From the NCBI GenBank assembly GCA_030158725.1, contig JAOASJ010000127.1, positions 35,511-99,510 on the forward strand: 64,000 nucleotides of DNA, given 5' to 3'. The translations under genes were made by a program, and so were the position numbers. The DNA is from Bacteroidia bacterium (GTDB lineage Bacteria; Bacteroidota; Bacteroidia; NS11-12g; UBA955). The notes under the pieces are model-generated. The model was not told where the DNA came from. It was given only the letters and a program-made list of their open reading frames with translations, and made no database searches. The first letter of the stretch is position 1, and each line of letters starts with the position of its first letter. Below, one piece after another: positions 17,690 through 26,684 of the stretch.

Positions 17690-20600
17690 TTACCTCAACA
17701 AGGTAACAGTACCTCTAAATGAGAATAAATCGCCATTGAAATATTCACCATTTACAGTCCATACATAGACATCTTGCTCACAGAAATTGCCTTTGTAATA
17801 GCCATCCCAAATACCGTTGATGTCGGTGGTTTCGTAGACCATTTCGCCCCAGCGGTTGTAAACCCTAAAAATATAATTACGATCTTTTACATTGAATAAA
17901 GATGGCGCAAACCCATCGTTTCTTCCATTTTTATTTGGAGAGAAAGCATTGGGAACATAAACATAACCTGGTCCAGTGGTGCTGATGTAATTTGGTTTGA
18001 ATAAGGTATCGACACAACCGTATGAATTGGTGCCAATCAATTGTACCCCAAAGCGTGCGGTTTGGTTAACAACGAAAGAAGGATCTCTGAGTTTTGACTG
18101 CTGTTGAACTTGACCTAGACTGTCTATCAATGACCAATCGTTTTTAACGGTATTGCTGTTGTTGGTGAAATTAAATACGGCATTCGGCAAACTCATAAAC
18201 CGTTTGCTGGTATAGAAATCGAGTATCGGTTTTGGGTAAGTGGTTATGAGGTATTTTTGAGTTAGGGTGGTTGTTCCACCTGTACCTGTAGCAACCAAAG
18301 TAACATCCCAATTTCCAGGCAATACGAAAATATGTGTAGGTTCGGCTACATAGGAATCGGGACTGCCATCGCCAAAAATCCATCGGTATGATGTAACGTT
18401 AATGGTGTTGTTTTTGAAATGAACTTTAAATGGTATACAGCCTTCCAAAGTATCTGGGGTAAAACTTACAACAGGCTTGGGATCTTCAATAAAGAAACTC
18501 TTTTTAATTTCGTTCATGCACTGCTGATTGGCCACCCTAAGCGTAACTGTAATAATACCTGATTTGGTATAGGTGTGCCCAGGATTCATTTGGTTTTTAT
18601 TGTTGGTAGGAAAGGTGCTGTCACCAAAATCCCATTCGTAACTTAAATCTGATTGGTTAACCGTTAGAATAGTCGGATTGGCTGTGAAATTCACCAATGC
18701 ATTTGGCAACTTAGGATAGGCAGGCAAGAAAGAAAAATCGGCTATTGGTCTCTCTAATACTTTTTGGAAGGTTAATCCATCGCTGCTGTCAATACAGCCA
18801 TCTTTATCGTATCCATATAGCATCACTTTAAAGTTGCCATAGGTGTTGTACACGTGGGTAGGATTTACATCGTTGCTGATACCTCCGTCGCCAAAGGACC
18901 AAAAGTATCTAACAGCATTTGTCGATTGGTTTACAAAACTTACAGGCAAATCCTCACAAATGACACTTGGATTGTTTAAGAATTTGATTTCAAGTTTGCG
19001 TTTTGCTTTTATAATTTGTTCAATGGTATCTGCACAAAACGTATTGTTATTGGTAATTAATTTAATGGTATACGTTGTGTCTTTATTGACCAATCCAGGC
19101 AAAGTAAGAAGTAAATTGTTACTTGAAGAGAAAAGTTTATTGTCTACATACCAATCGTTAATGGTATTGAAGCGCGAACGGTTTACGATTTGATACACAC
19201 CTGCATCACAAGGGTTGTTTCTGGTGTAAATAAAATCAGCAAGTGGTTGTGGGTAAACTAGAACAGAGCTTGAACTAGAATCTTTACAGTTATAGCGCTG
19301 TCTATACAATTTGATTTTATAAATCATATTGGTATTGCCCGCGCCATTTAAATAAGTATGGTAAACGGTATCAGTGCTTTGTAGGGCAGAGTTGTCGCCA
19401 AGGTCCCAATAGCTTGTTTTAAATGCCGTTGATTGGTTGTAAAGTTTTACATTTAAATCGGTACAACCACTGGTTTTGTCAATACTAATTGGGTCGTTTG
19501 GTTTGTGTACCAAATATATCGGTTTAACTACTGTGTCTTTACACGATTTACTAGAACTAACTATGAGTCTGATCTTAAATGCACTGTCTTTGTTTGACAG
19601 CAAGTTTGGAAATTTATGAATTGGATTAACAAGGGTTGATTGTGTGTTATCACCAAAGTCCCAATTAAATTTAAATGCCGTTAGAGACGTGTTAGACAAT
19701 TGAATTTTTTCGCTGCTACAAGTGGAGTCTGCACTTACTTTGAAATCAGCCAAAGGTCTACCGTAAATTACCACTTGCTTATAAACAGTATCACTAGGAC
19801 ATCCGTAAATTGAAGTCACTTGGTGGGCAACTACATAAGTGGTATCGAAGAATCTAAGACCAGGTAAAACAATTGATTCGTTTTTGTTGCCGATAAATTG
19901 ATTTGCGCCTTGCCCCCAATAGTAAGAATATGCATTAATGGAAGAATCTAATAGTTGAATTTTAGAAGGGGCACAGAATGAGCTTCCCGGTATATTGAAA
20001 TTAGCCCTTGGTTTAGGGTAAATAATGACAGACTGGGTCGTGGTATCTTTACAGTTATAAGCTGATATGGCTATAAGTTTTATGGTAAATGAGCTGTTGT
20101 TGTCGCTGTTGTTAATGTATAAACTGGAATCATTAATTAGGCTCGATTTAAAGGTGTTTCCAAAGTCCCAATCATAAGTTAGGGCCTGATTATCTCTTGA
20201 AACAGAATTGTTAATTGTGCTTAAGTTTAATGGCGTACAAGCCGACGTTTTGCTCACATTAAAACTTGCAATTGGGTTGGGGTGGACAGTTATAGTGCTT
20301 GTCGCAGAATCTACACAAGCATGTTCAGATTCTCCAATAAGCTTAACGGTATAAATGGTATCACCATAATTGGAACTTGTGTAATTGGCGCTAAAATGTG
20401 TAGCAGTGCTGCTTTGTCCGTTGCCGGAATTCCAGGCAAATTTCATTATCTGAATATTTCCAGTGTCATTGGGACTTGAAAGGTTGTTAAATGAAACAGG
20501 TAGTATAGAGCATCCATCTGTTTTGTCAGGTTGAAATACAATGCTTGGTAGGGGGTAAACTTGAATGGTTTTGGCAATGGTATCAACACAGGCATTGATG

Positions 20601-23254
20601 CTGCTAACTTTTAAACTGATGGTGTAGAAACTATCTGAACTTTTAGCCGGATTAAAAACATATGAAGGATTAGTAGCTGTATCGGTGTTGCTTGACCCAA
20701 AGTTCCAAGTGTATTTTAGTGTATTGTTACTTTGGCTGTTGTTGGTGCTAGAAGCGTTGCTGAAATTAATTAAAAGAGGACCACAGCCTTTTGTTTTATC
20801 GAGTGAAAAATTAGCAGTTGGGCCGGCGAATAATTTAATTACTGTTTGCGTTGAATCAACACATGATGCCCAGTTGTTAACCTTTAAATGTACGGTATAA
20901 GAGGTGTCTCTGCTACCGGCAGAAGGGAAGCTAGCCTTAGGATTTGTTAGTGTTGAAGTGTCGCCATTGCCAAAGTTCCAATAACTTTTAGAATAGTTTG
21001 TCGATTGGTTATTGAAAGTAATGGTGAGCAAACCACAGGCAGAATCTTTATTGCCAATAATTGCCTTTGGGTTTTTAGGGGTAAAAAATGTTTTAACTAT
21101 TGAATCGTCTTGACAAGAAGATGAACTACTGGCTATTAGTTTTATAGAAATAATTGTAGAATCAGTATTTACCAAACTATCATTTAAGGTAGGATTTGAA
21201 GAAACCAAATTGCCATTGGCATACCATTTATAGTCTTTGCCATAAATGGATTTATTGGTAAATTTAAACAAGGCAGGTTGACAGGCATACGACTGGTTGA
21301 TGTCGAACAAAGCTTTAGCACCAGGCTTTATAAATATAGATTTACTTGCAGTGTCTTTACAGCCACTCGAGGTACCTGAAATTAAAGTAATGGTATAGTT
21401 TCCAGAGCTTTGATAAACATGTTTAACACTGCCTAAAGTATTGTTTACTAAAGTTTGATTGTCGCCAAAATCCCAAGTATAAGAATTCGAATTTAAAGAG
21501 TTGTTAATGAATTGAGCCGAGTCAAAGGTACATGCGCTGCTGTCAGCGGTAAAAATAGCTTTTGGAAGCCCATAGGCAGTAAATGTTTGACTGAAGCTAT
21601 CGACCCCACAGCTGTCGCGGACAATTAATTTTACAGTATATGAACCTGGTTTGTTGTATTGTTTTGCGCTAGGATTTTTGAGGGTGCTAAACGTGCTATC
21701 TCCAAAACTCCATGAATAAGTTGGGTTGTTAAAATATGAAAAACTTGTGTTGTTAAAACTGACATTAACTGGTATGCAGGTGCTGTTAATGTTTGCAAAT
21801 AAAGCTTTGGGTTTATCGGTTAAAACGAAAGTTTTAGATTTTACCGAGGTACCACAAATGTTGCTAACGCTAAGTTGAATGGTATGGGTTCCAGGAGTTG
21901 TAAATGTATAGGTCAGAATTGAATCTGTAAAAGTTCTTACCGTACTTCCTTCGGTAACTTTCCATTGGCGAACAACACCTCTACCTTTTGATGTATCGGT
22001 AACAGTAACCGACAATGGTTTGCATGAACGGTCACTGGTATATTTAAAACCTGCAACTGGATTGTAGTAAACTTTAACTTTGTTTCTAAAGGTATCGTTA
22101 CCACAGGTCGTTTTTGCAATGAGCATAACGGTGTAATCGCCTTCTCGTTTGTATTTATGAGATTGAGAAGCTTTGCTAAACGTCCAGCCAAAGGTGCTGC
22201 TATCACCGAAGTCCCAAAAGTATTCTTTCACATCGGGGAACAAACAATATTGATCCGTGCTTAAGTTGGTAAACACAAAATTTGAATTAGGGCTACAGGT
22301 AGTTGCAACTGCCCATAATGCTTTGTCTTTGTCGCTAATGTCTATTGGATTCCAAGTAGAGAAAGAGCTTCCACAAACATTGGTTGCTGTTATTTTTATT
22401 ATACCAGCACAAACACCTTTGCGGTAGGTATGAAAAAATGTATCGTTAAAGGCGGTATAAGGTTTGGTTTCAGAATCTCCATTCCCCCAATCGATTAAAA
22501 ATTTGGTGTTATTAGAAATATTATAGGAGTTATTAATAATGCGTAGGGTATGTGGAACACAGCCCCTGTTGCTACCCGAGGTAGGCCCAATGATACCAGC
22601 TGTAGGCTGTCTTTGGTTGTAAACCAGTCCATAAACGGTATCTATACAAGAACCATTGGTGGTTACAATTTTGATATTAAATATACCTAATTGGGTATAT
22701 AAATGCGTTTTGATTGTATTGGGAAGTACATCGTTTCTGCTAGTATCTAGTGCACCATCACCCCAAAATATTCTTGCTTGTTTGAGGGTGTCTGCAGATT
22801 GTAAGTTAACTCTAAAACTATCCGGATCATAAATGAATTGAAGGCAATTCATAAACAAAGGGGTAAAGGTGTAGTTTTGATTTTGGTCTAGTATCGATTT
22901 TGCGTTGGAGGTAACTGTAATATTGCTGTTTGTGGAGTCAATGCAACCAGCGGAATCTTTAACAAACAAGCGGACTGTGTTTACGCCAATCGTTTTAAGA
23001 AACAAGGTAGCACTTGCTTTTCCAATGATGGTGTCATTGTATTTAACACCATTGACTTTCCACCAATATTTAGCGCTTGAATTTTTATTGCCCGTAGAGG
23101 TATTTGTGGCACTTACAATTGTTGGAAGGCCGCAGGTATGAGAAGTAGTAAATGTAAAAGAAGGGGTAATTTGACACGCATAGGTTTTTATAGATAGGAG
23201 TAAACCTATTAAAATTAGATAATACTTTATATGTCGTAAATTAACCTTTATCAT
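17690..23254 (-). CDS. Giant PKD-repeat protein with T9SS type B sorting domain
   Basis: About 1854 residues from the ATG at 23254 (a GTG at 23260 is also in frame). A signal peptide is followed by some 20 tandem PKD-like modules of roughly 85-100 residues, each centred on a W-x-FGDG-like core: clear in WDFGDSSTF, WSFGDSTFS, WDFGDNQT and WIFGDGSPD, degenerate in WYANGN and WYVDNK. The C-terminus carries VPNAFSPNKNGRNDGF and YNRWGEMVYE, the gliding-motility C-terminal (CHU_C) type B signal for the type 9 secretion system. It is predicted to be a secreted, surface-held, adhesin-like protein. No catalytic domain is seen. Confidence 0.9.
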   Translation of the reverse strand: MIKVNLRHIKYYLILIGLLLSIKTYACQITPSFTFTTSHTCGLPTIVSATNTSTGNKNSSAKYWWKVNGVKYNDTIIGKASATLFLKTIGVNTVRLFVKDSAGCIDSTNSNITVTSNAKSILDQNQNYTFTPLFMNCLQFIYDPDSFRVNLQSADTLKQARIFWGDGALDTSRNDVLPNTIKTHLYTQLGIFNIKIVTTNGSCIDTVYGLVYNQRQPTAGIIGPTSGSNRGCVPHTLRIINNSYNISNNTKFLIDWGNGDSETKPYTAFNDTFFHTYRKGVCAGIIKITATNVCGSSFSTWNPIDISDKDKALWAVATTCSPNSNFVFTNLSTDQYCLFPDVKEYFWDFGDSSTFGWTFSKASQSHKYKREGDYTVMLIAKTTCGNDTFRNKVKVYYNPVAGFKYTSDRSCKPLSVTVTDTSKGRGVVRQWKVTEGSTVRTFTDSILTYTFTTPGTHTIQLSVSNICGTSVKSKTFVLTDKPKALFANINSTCIPVNVSFNNTSFSYFNNPTYSWSFGDSTFSTLKNPSAKQYNKPGSYTVKLIVRDSCGVDSFSQTFTAYGLPKAIFTADSSACTFDSAQFINNSLNSNSYTWDFGDNQTLVNNTLGSVKHVYQSSGNYTITLISGTSSGCKDTASKSIFIKPGAKALFDINQSYACQPALFKFTNKSIYGKDYKWYANGNLVSSNPTLNDSLVNTDSTIISIKLIASSSSSCQDDSIVKTFFTPKNPKAIIGNKDSACGLLTITFNNQSTNYSKSYWNFGNGDTSTLTNPKASFPSAGSRDTSYTVHLKVNNWASCVDSTQTVIKLFAGPTANFSLDKTKGCGPLLINFSNASSTNNSQSNNTLKYTWNFGSSNTDTATNPSYVFNPAKSSDSFYTISLKVSSINACVDTIAKTIQVYPLPSIVFQPDKTDGCSILPVSFNNLSSPNDTGNIQIMKFAWNSGNGQSSTATHFSANYTSSNYGDTIYTVKLIGESEHACVDSATSTITVHPNPIASFNVSKTSACTPLNLSTINNSVSRDNQALTYDWDFGNTFKSSLINDSSLYINNSDNNSSFTIKLIAISAYNCKDTTTQSVIIYPKPRANFNIPGSSFCAPSKIQLLDSSINAYSYYWGQGANQFIGNKNESIVLPGLRFFDTTYVVAHQVTSIYGCPSDTVYKQVVIYGRPLADFKVSADSTCSSEKIQLSNTSLTAFKFNWDFGDNTQSTLVNPIHKFPNLLSNKDSAFKIRLIVSSSKSCKDTVVKPIYLVHKPNDPISIDKTSGCTDLNVKLYNQSTAFKTSYWDLGDNSALQSTDTVYHTYLNGAGNTNMIYKIKLYRQRYNCKDSSSSSVLVYPQPLADFIYTRNNPCDAGVYQIVNRSRFNTINDWYVDNKLFSSSNNLLLTLPGLVNKDTTYTIKLITNNNTFCADTIEQIIKAKRKLEIKFLNNPSVICEDLPVSFVNQSTNAVRYFWSFGDGGISNDVNPTHVYNTYGNFKVMLYGYDKDGCIDSSDGLTFQKVLERPIADFSFLPAYPKLPNALVNFTANPTILTVNQSDLSYEWDFGDSTFPTNNKNQMNPGHTYTKSGIITVTLRVANQQCMNEIKKSFFIEDPKPVVSFTPDTLEGCIPFKVHFKNNTINVTSYRWIFGDGSPDSYVAEPTHIFVLPGNWDVTLVATGTGGTTTLTQKYLITTYPKPILDFYTSKRFMSLPNAVFNFTNNSNTVKNDWSLIDSLGQVQQQSKLRDPSFVVNQTARFGVQLIGTNSYGCVDTLFKPNYISTTGPGYVYVPNAFSPNKNGRNDGFAPSLFNVKDRNYIFRVYNRWGEMVYETTDINGIWDGYYKGNFCEQDVYVWTVNGEYFNGDLFSFRGTVTLLR

Positions 23255-23258
23255 GCGC

Positions 23259-23322
23259 ACTAAACTTTCGTTTAGTTAAAATTTAAATTTGTGTTTTAAA
23301 GTTTAGTATATTAGTGTTTAGT
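23259..23322. repeat. GTTTAGT repeat cluster and hairpin before the PKD gene
   Basis: GTTTAGT occurs at 23270-23276, 23301-23307 and 23316-23322, with one inverted copy, ACTAAAC, at 23259-23265. The inverted copy and the first direct copy form a perfect 7-bp stem with a TTTC loop. In the mRNA this hairpin ends 4 bases before the ATG (23254). It could be an operator or a translational control element; its function is not known. Confidence 0.45.
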
Positions 23323-23541
23323 TATGCAAAACTGTTTCTTATTAACACTGTTTATTTACTTTATTAACAGCCTTATTAGAATAAACTTTTACATTATTTT
23401 ATATTACAATAGTTTATTAATTCGTATTTCAACACATTGATTTTTTTATATTTAGCTTATTAAAAGAGATTTACAATTAAACATTATTAACAAATGAATT
23501 GTAGAAAAACTGAATATAACTTGTTTATATGTTGTGGAAAG

Positions 23542-23572
23542 CAAAGATAGACTTCGTAAATTTCAAAAACAA
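23542..23572 (-). promoter_or_regulatory. Probable promoter of the PKD-repeat gene
   Basis: On the minus strand, TTG (23572-23570) is followed by a 20-base spacer and TATCTTTG (23549-23542). The implied 5' leader to the ATG at 23254 is about 280 bases, long for this window. Confidence 0.5.
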
Positions 23573-23643
23573 CTAAAATATTAAAGTTTTTTTTAAACTT
23601 TAGTAAGTACTTGTCTTACTTATAATTAAACTTTGGAAATAAA

Positions 23644-23670
23644 AAAGGCTGCTACTAAGTAACAGCCTTT
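23644..23670 (-). terminator. Intrinsic terminator after pntB
   Basis: AAAGGCTG (23644-23651) pairs with CAGCCTTT (23663-23670), with a partly paired inner loop. Read on the minus strand the hairpin is followed by a T-rich run, as expected for the end of the pnt operon. Confidence 0.8.
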
Positions 23671-23689
23671 ATATAAAATAATTTGAGAA

Positions 23690-25096
23690 TTATAAACTCT
23701 TAAGTTCAGTAACCAAGTCGGTTAATGTTTTCTTTGCATCACCAAACAACATGCTGTTTTTACTGCTGTAAAACAATTCGTTTTCAATTCCAGCATAACC
23801 AGCTTTCATACTACGTTTCATAACAATAGTATGAGCAGCATCTTCTACTTCTAAAATTGGCATTCCATATATAGGAGAACTAGGGTCGTTTTTAGCAGCT
23901 GGGTTAACAACGTCATTTGCACCAACAATAAGCACAACATCAGTGGTTTTAAATTCTGGGTTGATGTCGTCCATTTCAATTAATTTGTCATAGCTAACAT
24001 TACTTTCAGCAAGCAATACGTTCATGTGACCTGGCATACGACCAGCAACTGGGTGAATGGCATATTTAACTTCAACACCTTCGTCTTCTAAAACTTGTTC
24101 TAGTTCATGACAAACGTGCTGAGCTTGAGCAACAGCTAAACCATAGCCTGGAACAATAACAACTTTCTTGCTGTATTTCATTAGAACAGCAGCGTCGGTT
24201 TTGTTAATTTCTTTAATGCTTCCTGTAATAGCTTTGCCTTCACCTGCAGCGGCAGATCCACCACCAAAATTCCCAATCAATACATTGGTTAGTGATCTGT
24301 TCATAGCTTTACACATTACAACCGTTAATAATGTACCAGCGCTACCAACTAAGATACCACCGAACAACATTACCTTGTTGTCGTATAAGAAACCACCCAT
24401 AGCGGCAGCAACTCCAGTAAACGAGTTTAGTAATGAAATTACAACTGGCATATCTGCACCACCAATAGGCATTACGAATAATACACCGTATATCAATGAC
24501 AATACCAACAACAGATATAAAACCATCGGATTGGTAATCAAACCAAATGAAGCCGCGAATGCTATACCTAATAGCACAACCATTAAACCAATATTTATTA
24601 CTTGTTGAAGTGGAAGTGTTTTGTCTTTTATCTTTTCATCCAATTTTCCGAAGGCTATCATACTACCTGCAAATGAGATAGAACCAATAATAAGACCTAA
24701 GAAAATGATGATTAATTTTAATACTGGAGCTTGGGTGAAGTCACCTTCATGAGATAAGTGGTCAAATTCTACCAAGGATATTAATGCTGCGCAAGCACCA
24801 CCCATTCCATTGAAGAAAGACACCATTTGAGGCATGCCGGTCATTTTTACTTTTTTGGCCATCATGGTTCCAATGACTGAACCAACTATCAAACCACCGA
24901 ATATCCAAGCGTAATTGTTTAAAGGTTTGCCATTGTTTTCATATAAAAATATGGTACCGAAAATGGCGATTCCCATACCAAAAGCAGCAACTAGATTTCC
25001 CTTTTTTGCTTTTTCAGGATTACCCAACATTTTTATGCCGAAAATGAAACTTACGGCACCGATCATGTATATAATATCTAAAATTGACTGTTTCAT
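23690..25096 (-). CDS. pntB: NAD(P) transhydrogenase subunit beta
   Basis: Beta subunit of the proton-translocating nicotinamide nucleotide transhydrogenase, which uses the proton gradient to reduce NADP with NADH. The 468 residues comprise about nine membrane helices (residues 5-260), then the NADP-binding domain III with VVIVPGYGLAVAQAQH, YAIHPVAGRMPGHMNVLLAE and DVVLIVGANDVVNPAA. The AGYAGIENELF segment lies near the C-terminus. It overlaps the preceding subunit gene by 4 bases (ATGA). Confidence 0.96.
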   Translation of the reverse strand: MKQSILDIIYMIGAVSFIFGIKMLGNPEKAKKGNLVAAFGMGIAIFGTIFLYENNGKPLNNYAWIFGGLIVGSVIGTMMAKKVKMTGMPQMVSFFNGMGGACAALISLVEFDHLSHEGDFTQAPVLKLIIIFLGLIIGSISFAGSMIAFGKLDEKIKDKTLPLQQVINIGLMVVLLGIAFAASFGLITNPMVLYLLLVLSLIYGVLFVMPIGGADMPVVISLLNSFTGVAAAMGGFLYDNKVMLFGGILVGSAGTLLTVVMCKAMNRSLTNVLIGNFGGGSAAAGEGKAITGSIKEINKTDAAVLMKYSKKVVIVPGYGLAVAQAQHVCHELEQVLEDEGVEVKYAIHPVAGRMPGHMNVLLAESNVSYDKLIEMDDINPEFKTTDVVLIVGANDVVNPAAKNDPSSPIYGMPILEVEDAAHTIVMKRSMKAGYAGIENELFYSSKNSMLFGDAKKTLTDLVTELKSL

Positions 25097-25398
25097 TTCT
25101 TTTTCTTTTTAAACATATCCAACATTCTGTCGGTTACAACAAAACCACCAACTACATTCAGTGTACCTAATACAACGGCGATAAATCCAAGAACGATAGC
25201 GAAAATACTTTCAGCTTGTCCCATTATAATAATAGCACCTATAATTACAACCCCGTGGATGGCGTTGGCACCACTCATTAATGGGGTGTGAAGTACAGAT
25301 GGTACTTTTTCAATCAATTCAATTCCAACAAAAATCATAAGAATGACCATATAGATCATTAATTGGTTGTTGGAGATAAAGGTTAATATGGCTTCCAT
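25093..25398 (-). CDS. pntAB: NAD(P) transhydrogenase subunit alpha, membrane part
   Basis: A 101-residue protein with about three membrane helices, equivalent to the membrane end of the fused E. coli PntA. Family signatures include the conserved HTPLMSGANAIHGVVIIGA segment. Splitting alpha into two genes gives the three-subunit form of transhydrogenase known from Rhodospirillum and common in this phylum. It lies 19 bases downstream of pntAA and overlaps pntB. Confidence 0.93.
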   Translation of the reverse strand: MEAILTFISNNQLMIYMVILMIFVGIELIEKVPSVLHTPLMSGANAIHGVVIIGAIIIMGQAESIFAIVLGFIAVVLGTLNVVGGFVVTDRMLDMFKKKKK

Positions 25399-25417
25399 TT
25401 TAAATTATTCGTATTGT

Positions 25418-26518
25418 TTATTTTAGTAAATTTCCTTCTTTGCAGATTAAAGTACCTTTGGTTATTTCTTCTTCCATTTCCCATTTGAAACCATCTTTAG
25501 TCGCTAAGTGGGTAAGGAAAGCGTAAATATTTTTAGAGTAACTCTCACTGGCATTTTGAGACAATTGTGAAGGCAAATTAACTTCACCCACAATTTTAAC
25601 CCCATGCTTAACAACTACTTTTCCTGCTTCACTAATTTCACAGTTTCCGCCTTGTTCAACAGCCATATCAACTATAACACTGCCTAGTTTCATGGTTTTA
25701 ACCATGTCTTCAGTAATTAATATTGGCGCTTTTTTGCCCGGGATTAGGGCAGTAGTGATAGCGATATCGGCAGCAGCTAAGTGTTTGCCTAAGATTTCTC
25801 TTTGTTTTTTAAGGGTATCTTCGCTGGTTTCTTTTACATATCCACCTTCGATTTTAACTTCACCAGTATCAAAACTGATAAACTTGCCACCTAAAGATTC
25901 AACTTGTTCTTTTGTTTCTGGTCTGATATCTGTTACCTCAACAACAGCACCCAGACGTTTTGCAGTTCCAATGGCTTGTAGGCCTGCAACACCAGCACCA
26001 AAAATCAATACTTTAGAAGGTGTAATAGTACCAGCTGCAGTCATTAACATTGGGAAAATTCTTGCCGAATGGTTAGCACCTAAAATAACTGCTTTGTAAC
26101 CAGCAAGGTTCGCCTGAGAGCTTAATGCATCCATGCTTTGTGCTCTAGAAATACGTGGAATAGCATCCATAGAGAACACGGTTATTTTCTTGGCATTTAA
26201 TGCGCTAATTAAGTCAGCGTTGTTTAAATGGTAAATAAAAGAAATTAATGCTGAACCTTCTTTAAGGTTTGGGATTTCATCGTTAGATGGAGCATTTACT
26301 TTTACTAAAACATCAGATTGACTGCAAACATCTTTAGCGTTTTGTGCAATTTTAGCACCTGCTGTTTCGTAGGCAGCATCAGAGAAATTTGAGGCAACTC
26401 CTGCACCAGTTTCGATGCAACATTCAAATCCTTGTTTTATTAGGTTTTTTACTACTTCGGGACTCAAAGCGACGCGATTTTCAGAGGCTTTGGTCTCTTT
26501 TACAGTTCCTATGATCAT
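25418..26518 (-). CDS. pntAA: NAD(P) transhydrogenase subunit alpha, soluble part
   Basis: A 366-residue NAD(H)-binding domain I protein of the AlaDH/PNT fold. It opens MIIGTVKETKASENRVALSP. It contains the substrate-side RISRAQSMDALSSQANLAGY segment, the nucleotide loop IFGAGVAGLQAIGTAKRLGA, and TDIRPETKEQVESLG. First gene of the pntAA-pntAB-pntB operon. The -7 box TACATTTG ends only 8 bases before the ATG, so the mRNA may be nearly leaderless. It is homologous to, and divergent from, alanine dehydrogenase at 26685. Confidence 0.96.
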   Translation of the reverse strand: MIIGTVKETKASENRVALSPEVVKNLIKQGFECCIETGAGVASNFSDAAYETAGAKIAQNAKDVCSQSDVLVKVNAPSNDEIPNLKEGSALISFIYHLNNADLISALNAKKITVFSMDAIPRISRAQSMDALSSQANLAGYKAVILGANHSARIFPMLMTAAGTITPSKVLIFGAGVAGLQAIGTAKRLGAVVEVTDIRPETKEQVESLGGKFISFDTGEVKIEGGYVKETSEDTLKKQREILGKHLAAADIAITTALIPGKKAPILITEDMVKTMKLGSVIVDMAVEQGGNCEISEAGKVVVKHGVKIVGEVNLPSQLSQNASESYSKNIYAFLTHLATKDGFKWEMEEEITKGTLICKEGNLLK

Positions 26519-26525
26519 TTACGGG

Positions 26526-26533
26526 CAAATGTA
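26526..26533 (-). promoter_or_regulatory. -7 box of the pnt operon
   Basis: Minus-strand TACATTTG fits TAnnTTTG. The predicted transcript start (about 5-7 bases downstream) falls within a few bases of the pntAA ATG at 26518. No good -33 TTTG is visible. Confidence 0.45.
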
Positions 26534-26649
26534 GGATTTTTTTTGAATATGCACATCTTATTCTTATGTTAGGGAATGATTCTGATCATTTAAAGGGCTA
26601 AGATTTGCCTTAAATTCAAACATTTTTTTTCTATACTAATGGAATTAAC

Positions 26650-26657
26650 TATTTTTG
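26650..26657 (+). promoter_or_regulatory. -7 box of alanine dehydrogenase
   Basis: TATTTTTG fits TAnnTTTG and lies 27 bases before the ATG at 26685. Only a T-run is seen at the expected -33 distance. The in-frame TTG at 26655 lies within this box and is therefore not a credible start. Confidence 0.45.
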
Positions 26658-26684
26658 CACCACTTTTTTAAAATAAATAAAAAT

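Larger units (their letters stand above)
23255..23689. other. Long AT-rich intergenic leader with short repeats
   Basis: A 435-base non-coding gap between two minus-strand units. No credible gene, tRNA or open frame is seen. It holds the pntB terminator (23644-23670), the probable promoter of the PKD gene (23542-23572), a leader of roughly 280 bases, and a cluster of GTTTAGT repeats beside the PKD start. A second AT-only inverted repeat, TAAAGTTT/AAACTTTA, lies at 23582-23602. Confidence 0.7.

Noticed and set aside
18843..19193. A 116-residue plus-strand frame within the PKD gene
   Set aside because: Antisense shadow of the PKD repeats.
17690..23254. Regular spacing of similar sequence considered as a CRISPR array or non-coding repeat
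   Set aside because: The repeats are diverged protein-coding PKD modules of about 270 bases in one continuous frame.
23582..23602. Inverted repeat TAAAGTTT/AAACTTTA considered as a terminator
   Set aside because: The stem is almost all A/T, and the nearby GC-containing hairpin at 23644-23670 already fits the end of pntB.
24168..24608. A 146-residue open frame on the plus strand across pntB
   Set aside because: It is the mirror of a well-conserved membrane protein gene, has no family signature of its own and no promoter; an antisense shadow.
25692..26099. A 135-residue plus-strand frame across pntAA
   Set aside because: Antisense to a clearly conserved gene, with no recognisable motif.
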